DNA from: Nematopogon swammerdamellus
Lineage: Eukaryota > Arthropoda > Insecta > Lepidoptera > Adelidae
NCBI GenBank assembly: GCA_946902875.1
Contig: OX336345.1
Location: 3,751,395-3,815,394, forward strand
Length of the DNA stretch: 64,000 nt
Direction of reading: 5' to 3'
The notes below the pieces were generated by a model. The model saw only the letters and a list, made by a program, of their open reading frames with translations. It had not been told where the DNA came from and ran no database searches. Positions 10,579-21,365 of the stretch are shown piece by piece (position 1 is the stretch's first letter; each line of letters opens with the position of its first letter). Position numbers and translations under genes: made by a program.

Positions 10579-10920
10579 GTGCTCGGAGGAGCACTCCCGT
10601 TTAACGCGATCCCGCCGTCCCATTACCACCTCCGCACCACGCGCACCGTGCACGGATTGCATCCCTATAAGCTGGACTTACCGCGGATGCGTACCAACAA
10701 CCGGTTCAGCAGATATTTCCTCTACAGAACCGGTAAACCTTGGAACGCTCTCCCTTCCCATATATTCCCACAAGTACAGGCTCGGGTCCTTCAAGAGCGG
10801 GTGGAATAGGCATCTGTCATGCTGGCAAGGCATTCGCAACCCCCGCGTACGACCGAATGTCAATAGGCGTCGTTGGACACCTTATGGGTGACTCTGCGCC
10901 ACATGTCGCGTTTAAAAAAA
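10579..10920 (+). pseudogene. Non-LTR retrotransposon reverse transcriptase, C-terminal relic (type A)
   Basis: The frame at 10579-10809 (76 codons) reads ...RFSRYFLYRTGKPWNALP..., the terminal motif of jockey/CR1-like reverse transcriptases ('R S ... RT ... WN LP'). The coding part stops early, and the following bases to an A-run near 10915 form a 3' UTR that recurs at 13556, 34040, 48116, 58377 and 59597. Only the extreme 3' end of the element is present, so it cannot retrotranspose. The exact clade cannot be fixed from this much sequence. Confidence 0.65.
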
Positions 10921-10997
10921 CATATTCATCGATACCTACATAATACACAAATATAATAAAACAAACAGTTATAACATAAACATATAAATATGCAAAT

Positions 10998-11228
10998 ATG
11001 AACCCATCGGTATCTCATCTGTGCCATCGGTTCTCAAGATCGTTGGTTTGTCGCACCGCTAGGGTGTGGAACTGTCTTCCTGCGAGTGTGTTTCCCGAAT
11101 CCTTTAACCTGGGTGTCTTCATACGTCGTATTAACAGGCTAGACAGCCTAGCACCAGTCCGAAAATCTGATGGCATGGCGCCTCACTGAGCGTGGTTTCG
11201 CGAAGAGAGGTAGTTTTGGCTATGTCGT
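10998..11228 (+). pseudogene. Non-LTR retrotransposon reverse transcriptase, C-terminal relic (type B)
   Basis: The frame at 10998-11189 (63 codons) encodes RFSRSLVCRTARVWNCLPAS..., a second version of the LINE terminal motif. It ends in a stop and then a 3' UTR (GCCTCACTGAGCGTGGTTTC) shared with 19335-19580 and the minus-strand copy at 58507-58645. 5'-truncated and non-functional. Confidence 0.65.
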
Positions 11229-11465
11229 CTTTTTTTTGGAAACTGACACGGTTGGCTACATCACCTAAAATTTTTTTTTTATGGATATCGTGACATGTGG
11301 CATCTTTTCACCTACAAGTATGTGTCTAACGATGCCCATGGACATTCTGTGATGCATGGGGGATTGCGCATGCCGTGCATCCGTCCGTGATGGGCTGACA
11401 TCCGTGATGCCAACCCATAACACCGGGTGAACTAGGTGCCATGTCAGTGCTTCCTCTCTATTCGT
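11229..11465 (-). repeat. Jumbled SINE family 2 and LINE-tail fragments
   Basis: 11230-11262 matches the family-2 tail (GAAACTGACACGGTTGGCTA), 11281-11380 resembles a type-A LINE tail in reverse, and 11390-11455 returns to family 2 (CCCATAACACCGGGTGAACT). This suggests nested insertion or rearrangement. Confidence 0.55.
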
Positions 11466-12351
11466 CCTATTCGACCGTTAGTCACAGTACGGCCACCCAT
11501 CGCATCTCTATGATGTATTGCATGTTATTACTACTTATTCCTGCCGGAGCAGAGTGTCATGCCACCGTACTTCCTCATATTTATCGATGCACAAAAACCA
11601 GGAAGTATCAAAATACGACTACTAAGCACTAAATCCCTCCCCGCAAATCACCACCGACGCCCACAGTGCGCCTGCAAACGATAGAGCTTCGAAACAATCT
11701 GCCGTTATGGCCCGTTAAAGGACTTACCCAGAACAATGGTGTGGATGGGCAACTTACGTGCGTACCTACTGCTGGGCAATAAATTTGAAATATGTACATG
11801 GAACTTTATCATATGGCGAGCCTGATCGGTTCCTGTGGCGTTCAGAAGGATATCAAGCAAGCTTGTGAGTATGGCAAGGTTACATAAAACGTTAAAGTCA
11901 GTATTGGAAGCTTTTTGCACTGCAACATTGTAAGGGCAGTGAGCGAGGGCGCTTTGCGCAGGCGCGAACAACCACATTGTGTGATGCCGTGAGAATGGAT
12001 TTAGAGAGTTCAAATTAATTTTTATATGAAGAACACGAATGTTGGGTAACTTTTAGAAAATTTTATGAAGGTGCATTTTGGTAAGGAAAAATAAAATTTT
12101 GTGAAAATCTTTAATGCATTTTTGGAGTTTATAAACTTTTGTAGATATGATTACTTACAGAGATCATTATGGTAAACTGGTAATGTTGTAGCTTAGGTTC
12201 TGTTAATGTTAGTTTTATTTTAATAGTTTCATTATATATTTCGTAAGCCTATTGAAATAAATGAAGTATTTTAAAAGTGGGTAATATAACTCTTTTTACT
12301 TGAAAACCGCATGAAACTCCTGAAGTACCTCATTTCCAACATAAAAAGTAT
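11466..12351. other. No gene seen
   Basis: The 102-codon minus-strand frame at 11705-12013 has no recognisable domain and no codon bias I can point to; I treat it as chance. Confidence 0.4.
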
Positions 12352-12545
12352 CATAGAAATCTGTTGGCGTGGTATAGAAAATTATTCGCCCATTTGCCAT
12401 GCACATGCTTAGGTAAATTTAGAGTTAGATGATTTTCTCATGGATCCTATCATCAGAACTTGACCAAATTTATATGGGACAACCCCTAAGGTAACCCCTT
12501 TCTAATTAAAAAAATAATAATCGAAATCTGTCCACGTGGGAAAAG
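12352..12545 (+). repeat. Interspersed repeat, second copy at 43923-44120
   Basis: Shared features include GGCGTGGTATAGAA, CATTTGCCATGCACATGC, TTTATATGGGACAACCCCTA and AATCGAAATCTGTCCACGTG. Both copies are followed at some distance by the ACGAATTGAGAACCTCCTCC module. Confidence 0.65.
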
Positions 12546-12559
12546 AATCTCGCTTAAAA

Positions 12560-12958
12560 TACATAAAAACCGGTCAAGTGCGAGTCGAACTCGCGCACCG
12601 AGGGTTAGCGCCACTCACGCCATCTATGACGTGTTATGAAATTCTTCATATTAGTTAAATGTCATGATTAGTTAAAATGCTTCACACTCTATTCGGTAGA
12701 TGGCGCGCGCGCATACACTTTTTGGTTTCTTCTATGGGAACCCCCGTGATTTTTTTACTTTTTCTTATTTTTTGTTATATCGGCCATAATAAAATAACAC
12801 ATATTCTGTGAACATTTCAACGGGCTACCTATTACATTTCCAGAGATACAGCCCTCGGACAGACAGACAGACAGACAGACGGACGGACGGACAGACGGAC
12901 AGACAGACGACGTAGGCTTAGTAATAAGGTGCCGTACCGGATACGGAACCCTAAAAAA
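12560..12958 (+). repeat. 'AAGTGCGAGTC' interspersed repeat, fullest copy, with (GACA)n
   Basis: Runs from ACCGGTCAAGTGCGAGTCGA to GGATACGGAACCCTAAAAA and includes a (GACA/GACG)n microsatellite at 12854-12910. Related copies: 3536, 8750, 17531, 37045 and 60405. It contains no reading frame of note. It is one of the commonest repeat types in this window. Confidence 0.8.
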
Positions 12959-13116
12959 AGATTCCGACGAATTGAGAACCTCCTCCTTTCTTTGAAGTCG
13001 GTTAAAAATAAATGAATGAATGAATATTGTAATATAGAGATTTCTCACTACATATTGAAATGCACGTAATAAGTAAAGCTTTTTAAATAATTGTAATAAT
13101 TACTTATAACCGGCAA

Positions 13117-13551
13117 ACTCCGTGTACCGTGTGGGGTCGGTACTTAAAAAGAATAGCCCCACTGCATCTCTCCCCGTCGCATGTCGTAAAAGTCGACTAA
13201 GGTATCGTCAGCCTCGGCAGCTTAATGGTGCGGTCAGTTTTGGATGGATGATCGCCCGACTGTTGGAGGCTGACCGTGGTTCGGATACCACGTTCAAATG
13301 TAGGTCCCTTCCCTTCTTACCTTACTAGGTGTTAGGGTTTATCCCGGCCGGGTCGGTACCACCGCACTGAGCGAAACGTCGGTCGAAACGGCTATGTAAA
13401 TGGTTCGTGTTTTCCGTCCAGTTCAGTGTAGCCGGCGCGAAATGAAGGGAAGCACTGACACGGCACCTAGTTCACCCGGTGTTATGGGCTGACATCACGG
13501 ATGTTGTAGGTGATGTAGTCAACCGTGTCAAGTTTCCATAAAAAAAAAAAA
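13117..13551 (+). repeat. SINE family 2, full length
   Basis: Modules in order: a CCGTGTGGGGTCGGTACTTA head shared with family 3; a tRNA-like stretch CAGCCTCGGCAGCTTAATGG; a short 5S-like remnant (GCGGTCAGTTTTGGATGG); a B-box-like GTGGTTCGGATACC; the ~280-base body; and a tail CAAGTTTCCATAAAAAAAA. Compare 42868-43303, which has the same layout in reverse. Confidence 0.85.
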
Positions 13552-13555
13552 ACTT

Positions 13556-13720
13556 TGGAACGCTCTCCCTGCTAATATATTTCCCCCCAAGTATAGTCAC
13601 GGGGCCTTCAAGAGCGGTGGGAATGGGCACTTGTCAGGCCGACATGGGATTTGCAAATGTGTGCGTCCTTAGACACCTGATGCGTGCCTCGGCGCCATAT
13701 GACCCGCTTTCAATAAAAAA
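13556..13720 (+). repeat. Type-A LINE 3' tail
   Basis: GGAACGCTCTCCCTGCTAAT onward matches the 3' part of the relic at 10579-10920 and ends in an A-run. It abuts the family-2 SINE at 13117-13551. Confidence 0.65.
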
Positions 13721-13984
13721 AAAATTGCGCCTATTTTATTCGCATTACTTCACAAGTTCTTTCGATAAATCTCTTGACATACCTTTCCTGTCAACAATAC
13801 TAGTCGACGTTACTTCTGAGCTATAATGTGACTGATTTGTAACGCTGCTCTGACTAGAACTCACCACTCGATATGCAACTTGCGAACTCTGAGACGCAGG
13901 ACGGGTCGCTACCTAAAGTCGCGACCCGTGCTCAACAAAGCGTAACATGTTTGAGACATTTCTCGCAAAGATTTTTCTTTTTTG

Positions 13985-14070
13985 CTTTCCGGTTGAGTCA
14001 GAGAGGCCAGAGCACATACTTCGACCACCTAGTATCACCACCGAGGAGGTGCCGTACCGGAGACATACCT
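13985..14070 (-). repeat. Diverged SINE family 1 fragment
   Basis: GTCAGAGAGGCCAGAGCACA...ACCGAGGAGGTGCCGTACCG corresponds to the 3' body of family 1 in reverse, with many substitutions. It may belong to a sister family. Confidence 0.5.
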
Positions 14071-14228
14071 TTGAATGTGTGAAATGACAAAACTGTTAAA
14101 CCTGTATGTATACATCTGTGCGTTGAAATTAATAAACGAATAGTCGGTTGAGCTGACGGATCGAGAGAACTATTGACAGAACTTAGGTATAGTACCGGAT
14201 AGTGAATAATGAACACCGAGCTTTAGAA

Positions 14229-14320
14229 AGAGACAATCCGGTTGTAGAGCGTGATCTCTGTCGCACATTGACGTGCGCGTTAGAGCGAGAGAGACGACGC
14301 TCTACAAGCGGATTGTCTCT
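14229..14320. mobile_element. Short inverted-repeat element (92 bp)
   Basis: Arms AGAGACAATCCGGTTGTAGA... (14229-14251) and 14298-14320 are reverse complements over 23 bases with one mismatch. No coding capacity and no clear target duplication. Confidence 0.6.
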
Positions 14321-15959
14321 TGATTTATAACGTTAAACAACTCATTATTTGCTGCCGGGACTTGCTTCAAGATAGTTTTCAAGTATCGTTTGTAATGTGC
14401 TAATCTTCCGATGGACTTTTCGACCCAGCCATCCGTGCAAACTGTTTATAAAAAAATGTGTATGAGTCACTTACTTAAATGTCTTTACTTACTTATACAA
14501 TAAAACATTCTGCGACAACACGGAGATTAACCAAGGTATGAACATTGATACAATTCCGCGCTGACATAGAATACAAACAGTTTGAATCTGCAACCCAGCT
14601 TGGCGACTCGGTCGTGCGACCTATGAGTGTGTCCTGCGCGTCCAGAGAACACAATCGCCGCAGTGTCGACCGCACTAGCCGGCTCACGGCTCGCCGCTGC
14701 GGTTTCGCATTTGCCGAGGCTCACCGCAGATGCAATATCCTGGAGATGATCCCGGGGATAAGTGCCTTGTAGATCCTTCGAGCCGAGTTACTAACTTAGA
14801 ATCTTATCGCTTTCGCGCGACTGCTTTCTAATATCAGTACGTACAGGCGAAGGATTTTAGTAAAGTGGTAAAGTCCTACAGATCTATGATCATTTTGTTA
14901 TGTGACTGTACTAACCCCGCATCAGTAAGGGAAGTTTGACGCCCTCATTGCCGAGGTCATCGTGGGCCGGCTGATAGGATGTATTTGTTTTTATTTTTTA
15001 TTGTAAACCATTTTACTATAAAATAAGGTACAAAAGGTCGGCTTAATGCAGATATGCATTTTATTCAAGCAAACCTCTGGGATGTGGTAAATGGTGCCTA
15101 AGTAGACGTACGGATAATGTGAGAGAATAGTGACAAATTGCATATACAAATAGGTATGAATAGACATACATACATGATTAAAATATATACTATATATTTA
15201 TACATAATACTTAAATATATCTAAATATATATATAAGTACCTACCTAAATATATAGTATTTATACAATATAATAAATAGTAAATATTACTTAATACATAC
15301 ATATTGAGAGAACAGTGCTAATGTGTGTATTAGACGGTGTGGCTGTTTTAAAATTAACTTTAAATGCAATTCGGTCATATGCAATCGGAGAGGCGTATGT
15401 ACAGCAGTGAACGCTTACACGCCGACTGACTGCAATATGGTAGTGTTTCACTGATGTGTGGTTTCATGTCTTCGATTACTTAAGCTTAAGGTGATGTGAG
15501 ACTGCGTCTGACTCAAATTTCAAGAAGTGTACCGATAATATTATCTACCTGACAGATTCAGTTTTAATATATGTAAAACTTCATCTATCAGCGCAGATCG
15601 ATAGCTTTTTGAAAACACGATTTGATTAACTTCGCTCGATAGAAAAAAATCATCAACAAACATGCCTCTGAATTTATTTATAAAAACGTATTTAAGGCAA
15701 CGTGACCACATCAAACCTTTGGATAAAATATATATTTTATTTGGTGAATATATATCTAAATCGGATGCGCGTATGCTTTTTACTTTTTTGTTTCGACCCG
15801 TAGTTTTGGAACAAAAAAATATTTATTTATTATATATTTATTTATTTCGATTACATCTTACATGTCAAGTATTGACAGTTTTTGTCTCTTAAACTAAACA
15901 TAGTTTGTTTTTTAAGAGCACAAGACAAGTAAATTAAACGGATTATCTTATAAAAATAA
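14321..15959. other. No gene seen
   Basis: Includes AT-rich (TATA)-like sequence around 15180-15300. Overlapping frames at 14493-14772 on both strands are mutual shadows with no recognisable domain. Confidence 0.45.
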
Positions 15960-16052
15960 TAAACTAATTTTTGATTGATTGATTCTGTTGCATCCTACTC
16001 AACTTGCGAAAGCGGCGCCTTGTACAGGTGAATACGGGTTGACAGGGCCTTA
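15960..16052 (-). repeat. Inverted copy of the repeat at 1136-1228
   Basis: Reverse complement shares GGCCCTGTCAACCCGTATTC and GATGCAACA with 1136-1228. Confidence 0.5.
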
Positions 16053-16330
16053 AATGTGGCTCCCGGTTAGCTCCTGTCAACTGTATGAGAAATGCCATTG
16101 TAACCGACAGATAAATGTTAACCGAGACTTAACCGAAGATGGTGATATCGGACCTAAAATGGACACGTATAAAATTTTCGCTTACGCTCGTGTGAAATTC
16201 AGATAAAAAAAATACCTACTCGGTAAGTGGATACATTCATGAGATATCGCCATGCACAATTTCACGTTCAGTGCTGGACTGAAGAGTAGCAAGCAGGCAG
16301 ACAGACATAATTTTAATTTTATAATAAAAA

Positions 16331-16737
16331 GCGGCGGGTGGCCGAGTGGTTTGAGCATCGGCTTCTCATGCGGGAGGTCCGAGGTTCGAATCCGGTCGGC
16401 GTGTACCAATGAGTTTTTTCTGACGAAAAAAATTACGTGCATATCTACACCTGCTGCTTCACCGTTCAGAAGCGGTGTAAAACTGTAGGTCCCTTCCCTT
16501 GCCCCTTACTAGGTGGTAGGCTCAAATTGTAGCCGACTGGGTTTGTACTACCGTACTGGATGTAAGATGGCCGCATAGCAGCCTCGGTTGTGTTCTCCTC
16601 TAGTCCAGTATAGCCAACAATCCAGGGAAGTCTCCGGTATGGCACCTACCTTCTCCGAGGTGATATTGGCTAGTCAGAGCATGTGCTTTGGCCCCTCTGT
16701 CTCAGCCACCGATATTGGATCACATAAAAAAAAAAAA
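16331..16737 (+). repeat. SINE family 1, full-length copy with intact promoter boxes
   Basis: The head GCGGGTGGCCGAGTGGTTTG and the B box GGTTCGAATCC are intact, followed by the full body and a 12-base A tail. This and the copy at 7748 are the best-preserved members here. Confidence 0.9.
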
Positions 16738-16863
16738 TGAATTTAAATATAGATTATATAGTTAATGAAAATACTGTCAACCTTTGCATGTTTGAGAGTC
16801 GTATGTTGTGAAATAGGTAGTTACACAATGAAGTGTGAGAATGTAAAATATAATATAGTTATA

Positions 16864-17098
16864 TACACACCACACCACACGCCGTATCGCGACAATAGGG
16901 GTAAGCAGAGTAATCGGTGTTGCGATGTAAGTACTCTGATAAATTACAGCACAACACCAACCACCACGTTTAGCAAAGTATTCGGACAATATAACTATCA
17001 GGCAGCAAGTAAGGCACGAAGGCCTACTTGCTGCATGACTCGGTGGAAAGACCGCGCCAAGGTGAGAGGTCGCTAGCCTGTCGCCCTTATGCAGGCAA
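16864..17098 (-). repeat. Family-3 retroposon copy, truncated
   Basis: The minus-strand match to 28598-28922 lacks the shared GGTACTTAAAAAGAATAG head. Confidence 0.75.
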
Positions 17099-17530
17099 AA
17101 TTTTATATAATTATAATAAAAATAATATACTATAATATTTGGTAGGTATAGGCCACAGCATCGCTTTTTGATTTTTCAAAAATTTTTGTGTGCCTACGCG
17201 CCGCTTGAAGGATTAACATTATTGACCAAAAATTTTAATATATTGTATTATGTAACAAAACAAGTTACACAATACAATATAAATAAGTTATATTTGTTGG
17301 TAAATTTTATTTGATAGTTATAGTTTATTTAATAATTTTAATTTATAAATTGTTTAAATGTTAGTGAATAACCTGTTAAGTTTCCTAATAAAATTATGTC
17401 ACCATATAGTTACACAATATGTATTTATTATTCATCATATCGAACTATGTATAGAGATCGTTGTCTATTTGTAGAGAACGTTCTGAAAATTATGAATAAG
17501 AAGATTCGAATTATTGCTTCCTCACTTGTG
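17099..17530. other. No gene seen
   Basis: Very AT-rich; contains a weak inverted repeat TTGTATTATGTAAC...GTTACACAATACAA around 17243-17278. Confidence 0.45.
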
Positions 17531-17715
17531 AAAAACCGGTCAAGTGCGGATCGGACTTGCGCACCGAGGTTTCCGTACCACAAAAACAAAACAAAAAATC
17601 TTAAAAAAAAGACGTTTCTTGTCTTCTTCTTGGGACCGCCCTTAATTTTGAACATTTTCCTTTTTTTATTTGTTATATCCGCCATAATAACACATATTAT
17701 GTGAAAACTTCAACC
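17531..17715 (+). repeat. 'AAGTGCGAGTC' interspersed repeat, partial
   Basis: AACCGGTCAAGTGCGGATCG...TTGTTATATCCGCCATAATA matches 12560-12830; the microsatellite end is missing. Confidence 0.7.
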
Positions 17716-18064
17716 GGCTAACACTTTGCAATTGACTGGTTTGTTTTGATGTGCTTCGGGAGCGTGAAAACTGATTGACCAATCATGTAAAATCTTTAAA
17801 CAATAATTAAATAAATCTTTAGAGCCTGAAATAATTATTATCCGTAAAATTGTTGTGAAATCGTCAGAGGCGTCTGGTACTTGAACGAATGTAGTGAAAT
17901 GTAGTTAACAACATTTTATAAAATTATGCTTCGAGAAAAAAAAAGAAATACAGGCGTGGTTAGGTTAGTATCAATTTTGTAACAGCAAAGTGTTACCAAC
18001 TGTCATACTCTATTCATACTTTGGTATGGAACTCCGTCACTTTTGGTATGTAATTGGTATCAAT

Positions 18065-18354
18065 CACAGAGCATCAAATACCTACCGCGCGCGCCCCCTA
18101 CTAGAGACGCCCTAAGCGATAATATTTGAAACCCAAAAACTACACGCAGTGCTGCTAGCGCTTCGTATGTGTGTGTGTGTGCTAGTATCGACACTACACA
18201 CAAAGAGGAGCAATTTAGGCACACGCACAAAACAAATGCACACGCACAACACACATATGTAGGTCATAGGCCACGCCCACAGGCTTCAACGGCGTTGTAG
18301 AGAAATCGCGCTCAGGGCGCCTCTAGCAGGGGCGCGCGCATTTGATGCTCTGTG
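18065..18354. mobile_element. hAT-type MITE (290 bp) with perfect 8-bp target duplication
   Basis: Ends CACAGAGCATCAAAT and ATTTGATGCTCTGTG are exact reverse complements, and the homology extends about 45 bases inward. The flanks GTATCAAT at 18057-18064 and 18355-18362 are identical. This is a different family from 2766-3195. Confidence 0.9.
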
Positions 18355-18565
18355 GTATCAATAGTTATTTCTATGCATATATTCTAGTCATTTACAATTT
18401 ACTCTAATATTGTTTTAATTTTGTGCATTCTTGTTATTTTTGTCCTAAATTTTATATTTGTACTATAACAGAATTAGCTTGATTTTTAATTGTCATTCAA
18501 ATTGAAAAAAAAAATTACAATTGTTATTTATTCCATACTAGCCTTTGAATTTCGTATTAAAAAAA

Positions 18566-18780
18566 AAGAAGAAAGTAAGTAAGCCCGCTACCGTACCTCT
18601 ATTTCGGCGACAATTCGGTTTGTATGAGAGCCACAGGCGGAACAAAATTTTATTTAGCTTATCCTGTGTCCCGTATAGTTAAATGTGCTTGAACTAAGTT
18701 TCATCGAATTCGGAGGATCGGTTTAAGAGTTATGGAGGAACATACATACATACATACAGAAAATATTTCTAAAAATCGTC
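18566..18780 (+). repeat. Interspersed repeat, copy 2 of 536-690, with (CATA)n tail
   Basis: AAGTAAGCCCGCTACCGTAC...TAGTTAAATGTGCTTGAACT then GGAGGATCGGTTTAAGAGTT and CATACATACATACA. Retroposon-like 3' end. Confidence 0.6.
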
Positions 18781-19228
18781 AATTTAGTTTTAGTATCATA
18801 CATAGAGTTCACAAGCGTATTTCTCATAAAACAAAGTAACTTACTCCATGACCATCCCTTACAGATTTATTATTAGTATAATAATATTGAATATTGATGA
18901 TTCATATTCTTTTGATGACAAGTCATTTCGAAATTTTTCTTGACATTTTGTTAGGTATAAGTAGTGTTATATTGTTTCATGTTGTGTATTTAATTTTTGA
19001 CGATGGCCTATTTTTTTTGCTTCTTAAATTTCCGACGAATCTACGTGTATTTTGTGTACCTACAGATAATAAAGGAAATAAATAAATGTGTATCAGAATT
19101 TATTAACGACCGTGCGTCTATATAGTTTTTCCTTGAAGAAATTATGTGTTAACATTTATTTTGAAATCCTGAATAATTTGTAACTGAGTTTACAGTTTAT
19201 TGTTGGTAGCATATTGTCAAAAATGGGT

Positions 19229-19307
19229 CAGTCAGTCAGTCAGTCAGCGTGTAAGCGTCCACTGCTGGACATACGCCTCTCCAATTTTCCTCCAGTACTC
19301 CCGGCCT
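19229..19307 (-). mobile_element. RTE-type LINE 3' end, 79 bp, with 10-bp target duplication
   Basis: On the minus strand it holds the last codons of the RTE reverse transcriptase and a (CTGA)n tail. AAAAATGGGT flanks it at 19219-19228 and 19308-19317. Severely 5'-truncated. Confidence 0.85.
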
Positions 19308-19334
19308 AAAAATGGGTAAGTATGTGTAACTAAA

Positions 19335-19580
19335 TCGTTCCTTTATCGCACCGCTAAGGTGTGGAACTGACTTACGGCGAGTGTGTTTCCCGAATCCTTT
19401 TAACCTGGGGGTCTTCAAACGTCGTCGTATTAACAGGCTAGGTAGCCCAGCAACAGTCTGCAAATCTGCTGGAATGGTATCTCACTGAGCGTGTTCTCGT
19501 GAGGTGAGGTGAATTTGTCTATGTCGACTGCACCATAGGCTCCTAGGCACGGCACAGTCACCCATGCTGGTTTCATTAAA
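19335..19580 (+). pseudogene. Type-B LINE C-terminal relic and 3' UTR
   Basis: CGCACCGCTAAGGTGTGGAA onward matches 11040-11228, but a frameshift breaks the 'RTARVWN' frame. The 3' UTR ends at CCCATGCTGGTTTCATTAAA. Confidence 0.6.
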
Positions 19581-19619
19581 TATAAGGTTGTATATTTTGA
19601 TTTTACTTATAAGTACAAG

Positions 19620-20460
19620 TACATAATTAATTTCTTTATATGTAAATACTATCAAAATTGTATTTGTATCCTTGAGTTAATGATTTATATTAAACTAGTC
19701 TCAGAGTAGTGACATGAGGTTAATCTATTTCCTCATTTACTGATACCTCTAGTGAACCCTCAATACTAGGAAAAATATAAAATTCATCATCATTTATCAG
19801 CCATTTATACTTAATTAACTGCCTATTTCCCATTTTTGATGATTCATTTAATAGACGCTTGATGAAGCATTAAATGTTTGCTTGGTTTTGGAACTGACGT
19901 GTTTGGTTATTACACCATTATTACACAACTGATTTGAGAACATTTGAAACATTATTGCTACTACTTTAGAATTTACTTCCTCAAGATTTTTAATACGATA
20001 GGCATTTGATCTGTAAGTGGCAAATACTTTTTCTAACTGATTTTATTTGGTTTAAGGCATCGTGGACTTCCACATTTTCTACTTGACATGGCATTATTAT
20101 CTATGAGTTCTCAGTATATTTTCCATATGCAAGTTTTTCAGTAACTTCTGACTTGTTCTACGTTAAATTAGATTTTTTAATAATTAATTTCTTTATATGT
20201 AAAAACTAATCAAAATTGTGTTTGTATCCTTGAGTTAATGATTTACTAAACTAGTCTCAGAGTAGTCACATAAGGTTAATCTATTTCCTCATTTACTGAT
20301 ACCTCTAGTGAACCCTAATAACTAGGAAAAACATAAAATAATATCGGGCATTTTATATTTATACTTAATTAACTTTATCGATCTGTGAGTTCTCAGTATA
20401 TTTTCCATATGCAAGTTTTTCAGTACCTTCTGACTTGTTCTACGTTAAATTTGATTTTCT
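19620..20460. repeat. Local direct duplication with an internal deletion
   Basis: About 165 bases at 19626-19785 recur at 20181-20338 (TAATTAATTTCTTTATATGT ... TGATACCTCTAGTGAACCC), and a 75-base block at 20100-20170 recurs at 20384-20458 (GAGTTCTCAGTATATTTTCC). The order is conserved, so one segment of about 550 bases was tandemly duplicated and the second copy later lost its middle. Confidence 0.8.
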
Positions 20461-20499
20461 AGTGTTTTATGGAATGAATTTAATGCGATTAATAACACA

Positions 20500-20524
20500 T
20501 TTATTATTTAGTTCATCTTTTATT
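20500..20524 (-). terminator. Candidate polyadenylation signals for the Toll gene
   Basis: AATAAA occurs on the minus strand at 20519-20524 and 20500-20505. I see no nearer canonical hexamer between these and the Toll stop codon. They would give a 3' UTR of about 850 nt. Inferred from the motif only. Confidence 0.4.
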
Positions 20525-21365
20525 TTCGGTTATTAATGATCTATGATACAGTCGATTTTCAACATCTATACAATAAATATGTGCGTTTATCTAATCGATA
20601 CAAAATGTACAATATTCTACAACTAGAGCAATCTTACTAAATAGGAGTATTATCACAGATGACGGCGCAGCCGCTTTTATAAGTCACATCTCCGCAAAGG
20701 AAGGCAAGTCTTGCGAACACCTATAGTTACGTTACGAGTAATGTTAGGCCTAACCACCGCTCCGTCCGACGCACGGCCGAAACCGACGCGACTCTCCTCT
20801 CGCGGCCTTTCGTCTTTCGCTCGATATTATCATTAAATTAAACTGAATATCTTCATGGCAACTCATGAGTTTCTTCCTCGCATCGTCTTTTATAATCTTA
20901 TTGACACAAATTAAGTAGACATATGAGAAACAAGTGATAAAACAGCAAATCGAACAGCGAGTTAATTTCACGAACGGTACGACAAGTGAGCGATAATTTC
21001 GTCGACGAAAACATCGAACAGTTCATGGAATGCATCGAAACTGGATGGAACAACTTTAGAAACGTCTTAATTCTAACTTAGCAAATATTTACAATTTGAC
21101 TACACTTGGAAGGATTATGTACAACTTTAAATGAGTTTCTTGTACGTACGTACATCACGACTAGGCACTTTTCATTCGGTCCGCCACGCTCTCACTTCAC
21201 TACACGATCACAGCTTTTTGAACTTTTCACGTTAGTTTACATCACTCGTCAAATGTCTAGGTAGGTGTATTGCTAATTTTATAGCGCTTTGCACTTTTGT
21301 CAACGGTCACTGTCGCGGCACGGCACAGCACGGCACGGCACGGCACGGCACGGCACAGCACGGCA
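20525..21365 (-). other. Presumed 3' UTR of the Toll gene
   Basis: Lies between the stop codon and the first downstream AATAAA. A 73-codon minus-strand frame at 20750-20971 has no domain and is taken as chance. The region ends in a CGGCA repeat beside the stop codon. Confidence 0.45.
21314..21365. repeat. (CGGCA)n microsatellite abutting the Toll stop codon
   Basis: About ten units of CGGCA with two CAGCA variants run up to the TAG stop (21366-21368 on the plus axis). Change in repeat number would alter only the 3' UTR, but loss of the stop would extend the protein into the repeat. Confidence 0.85.
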
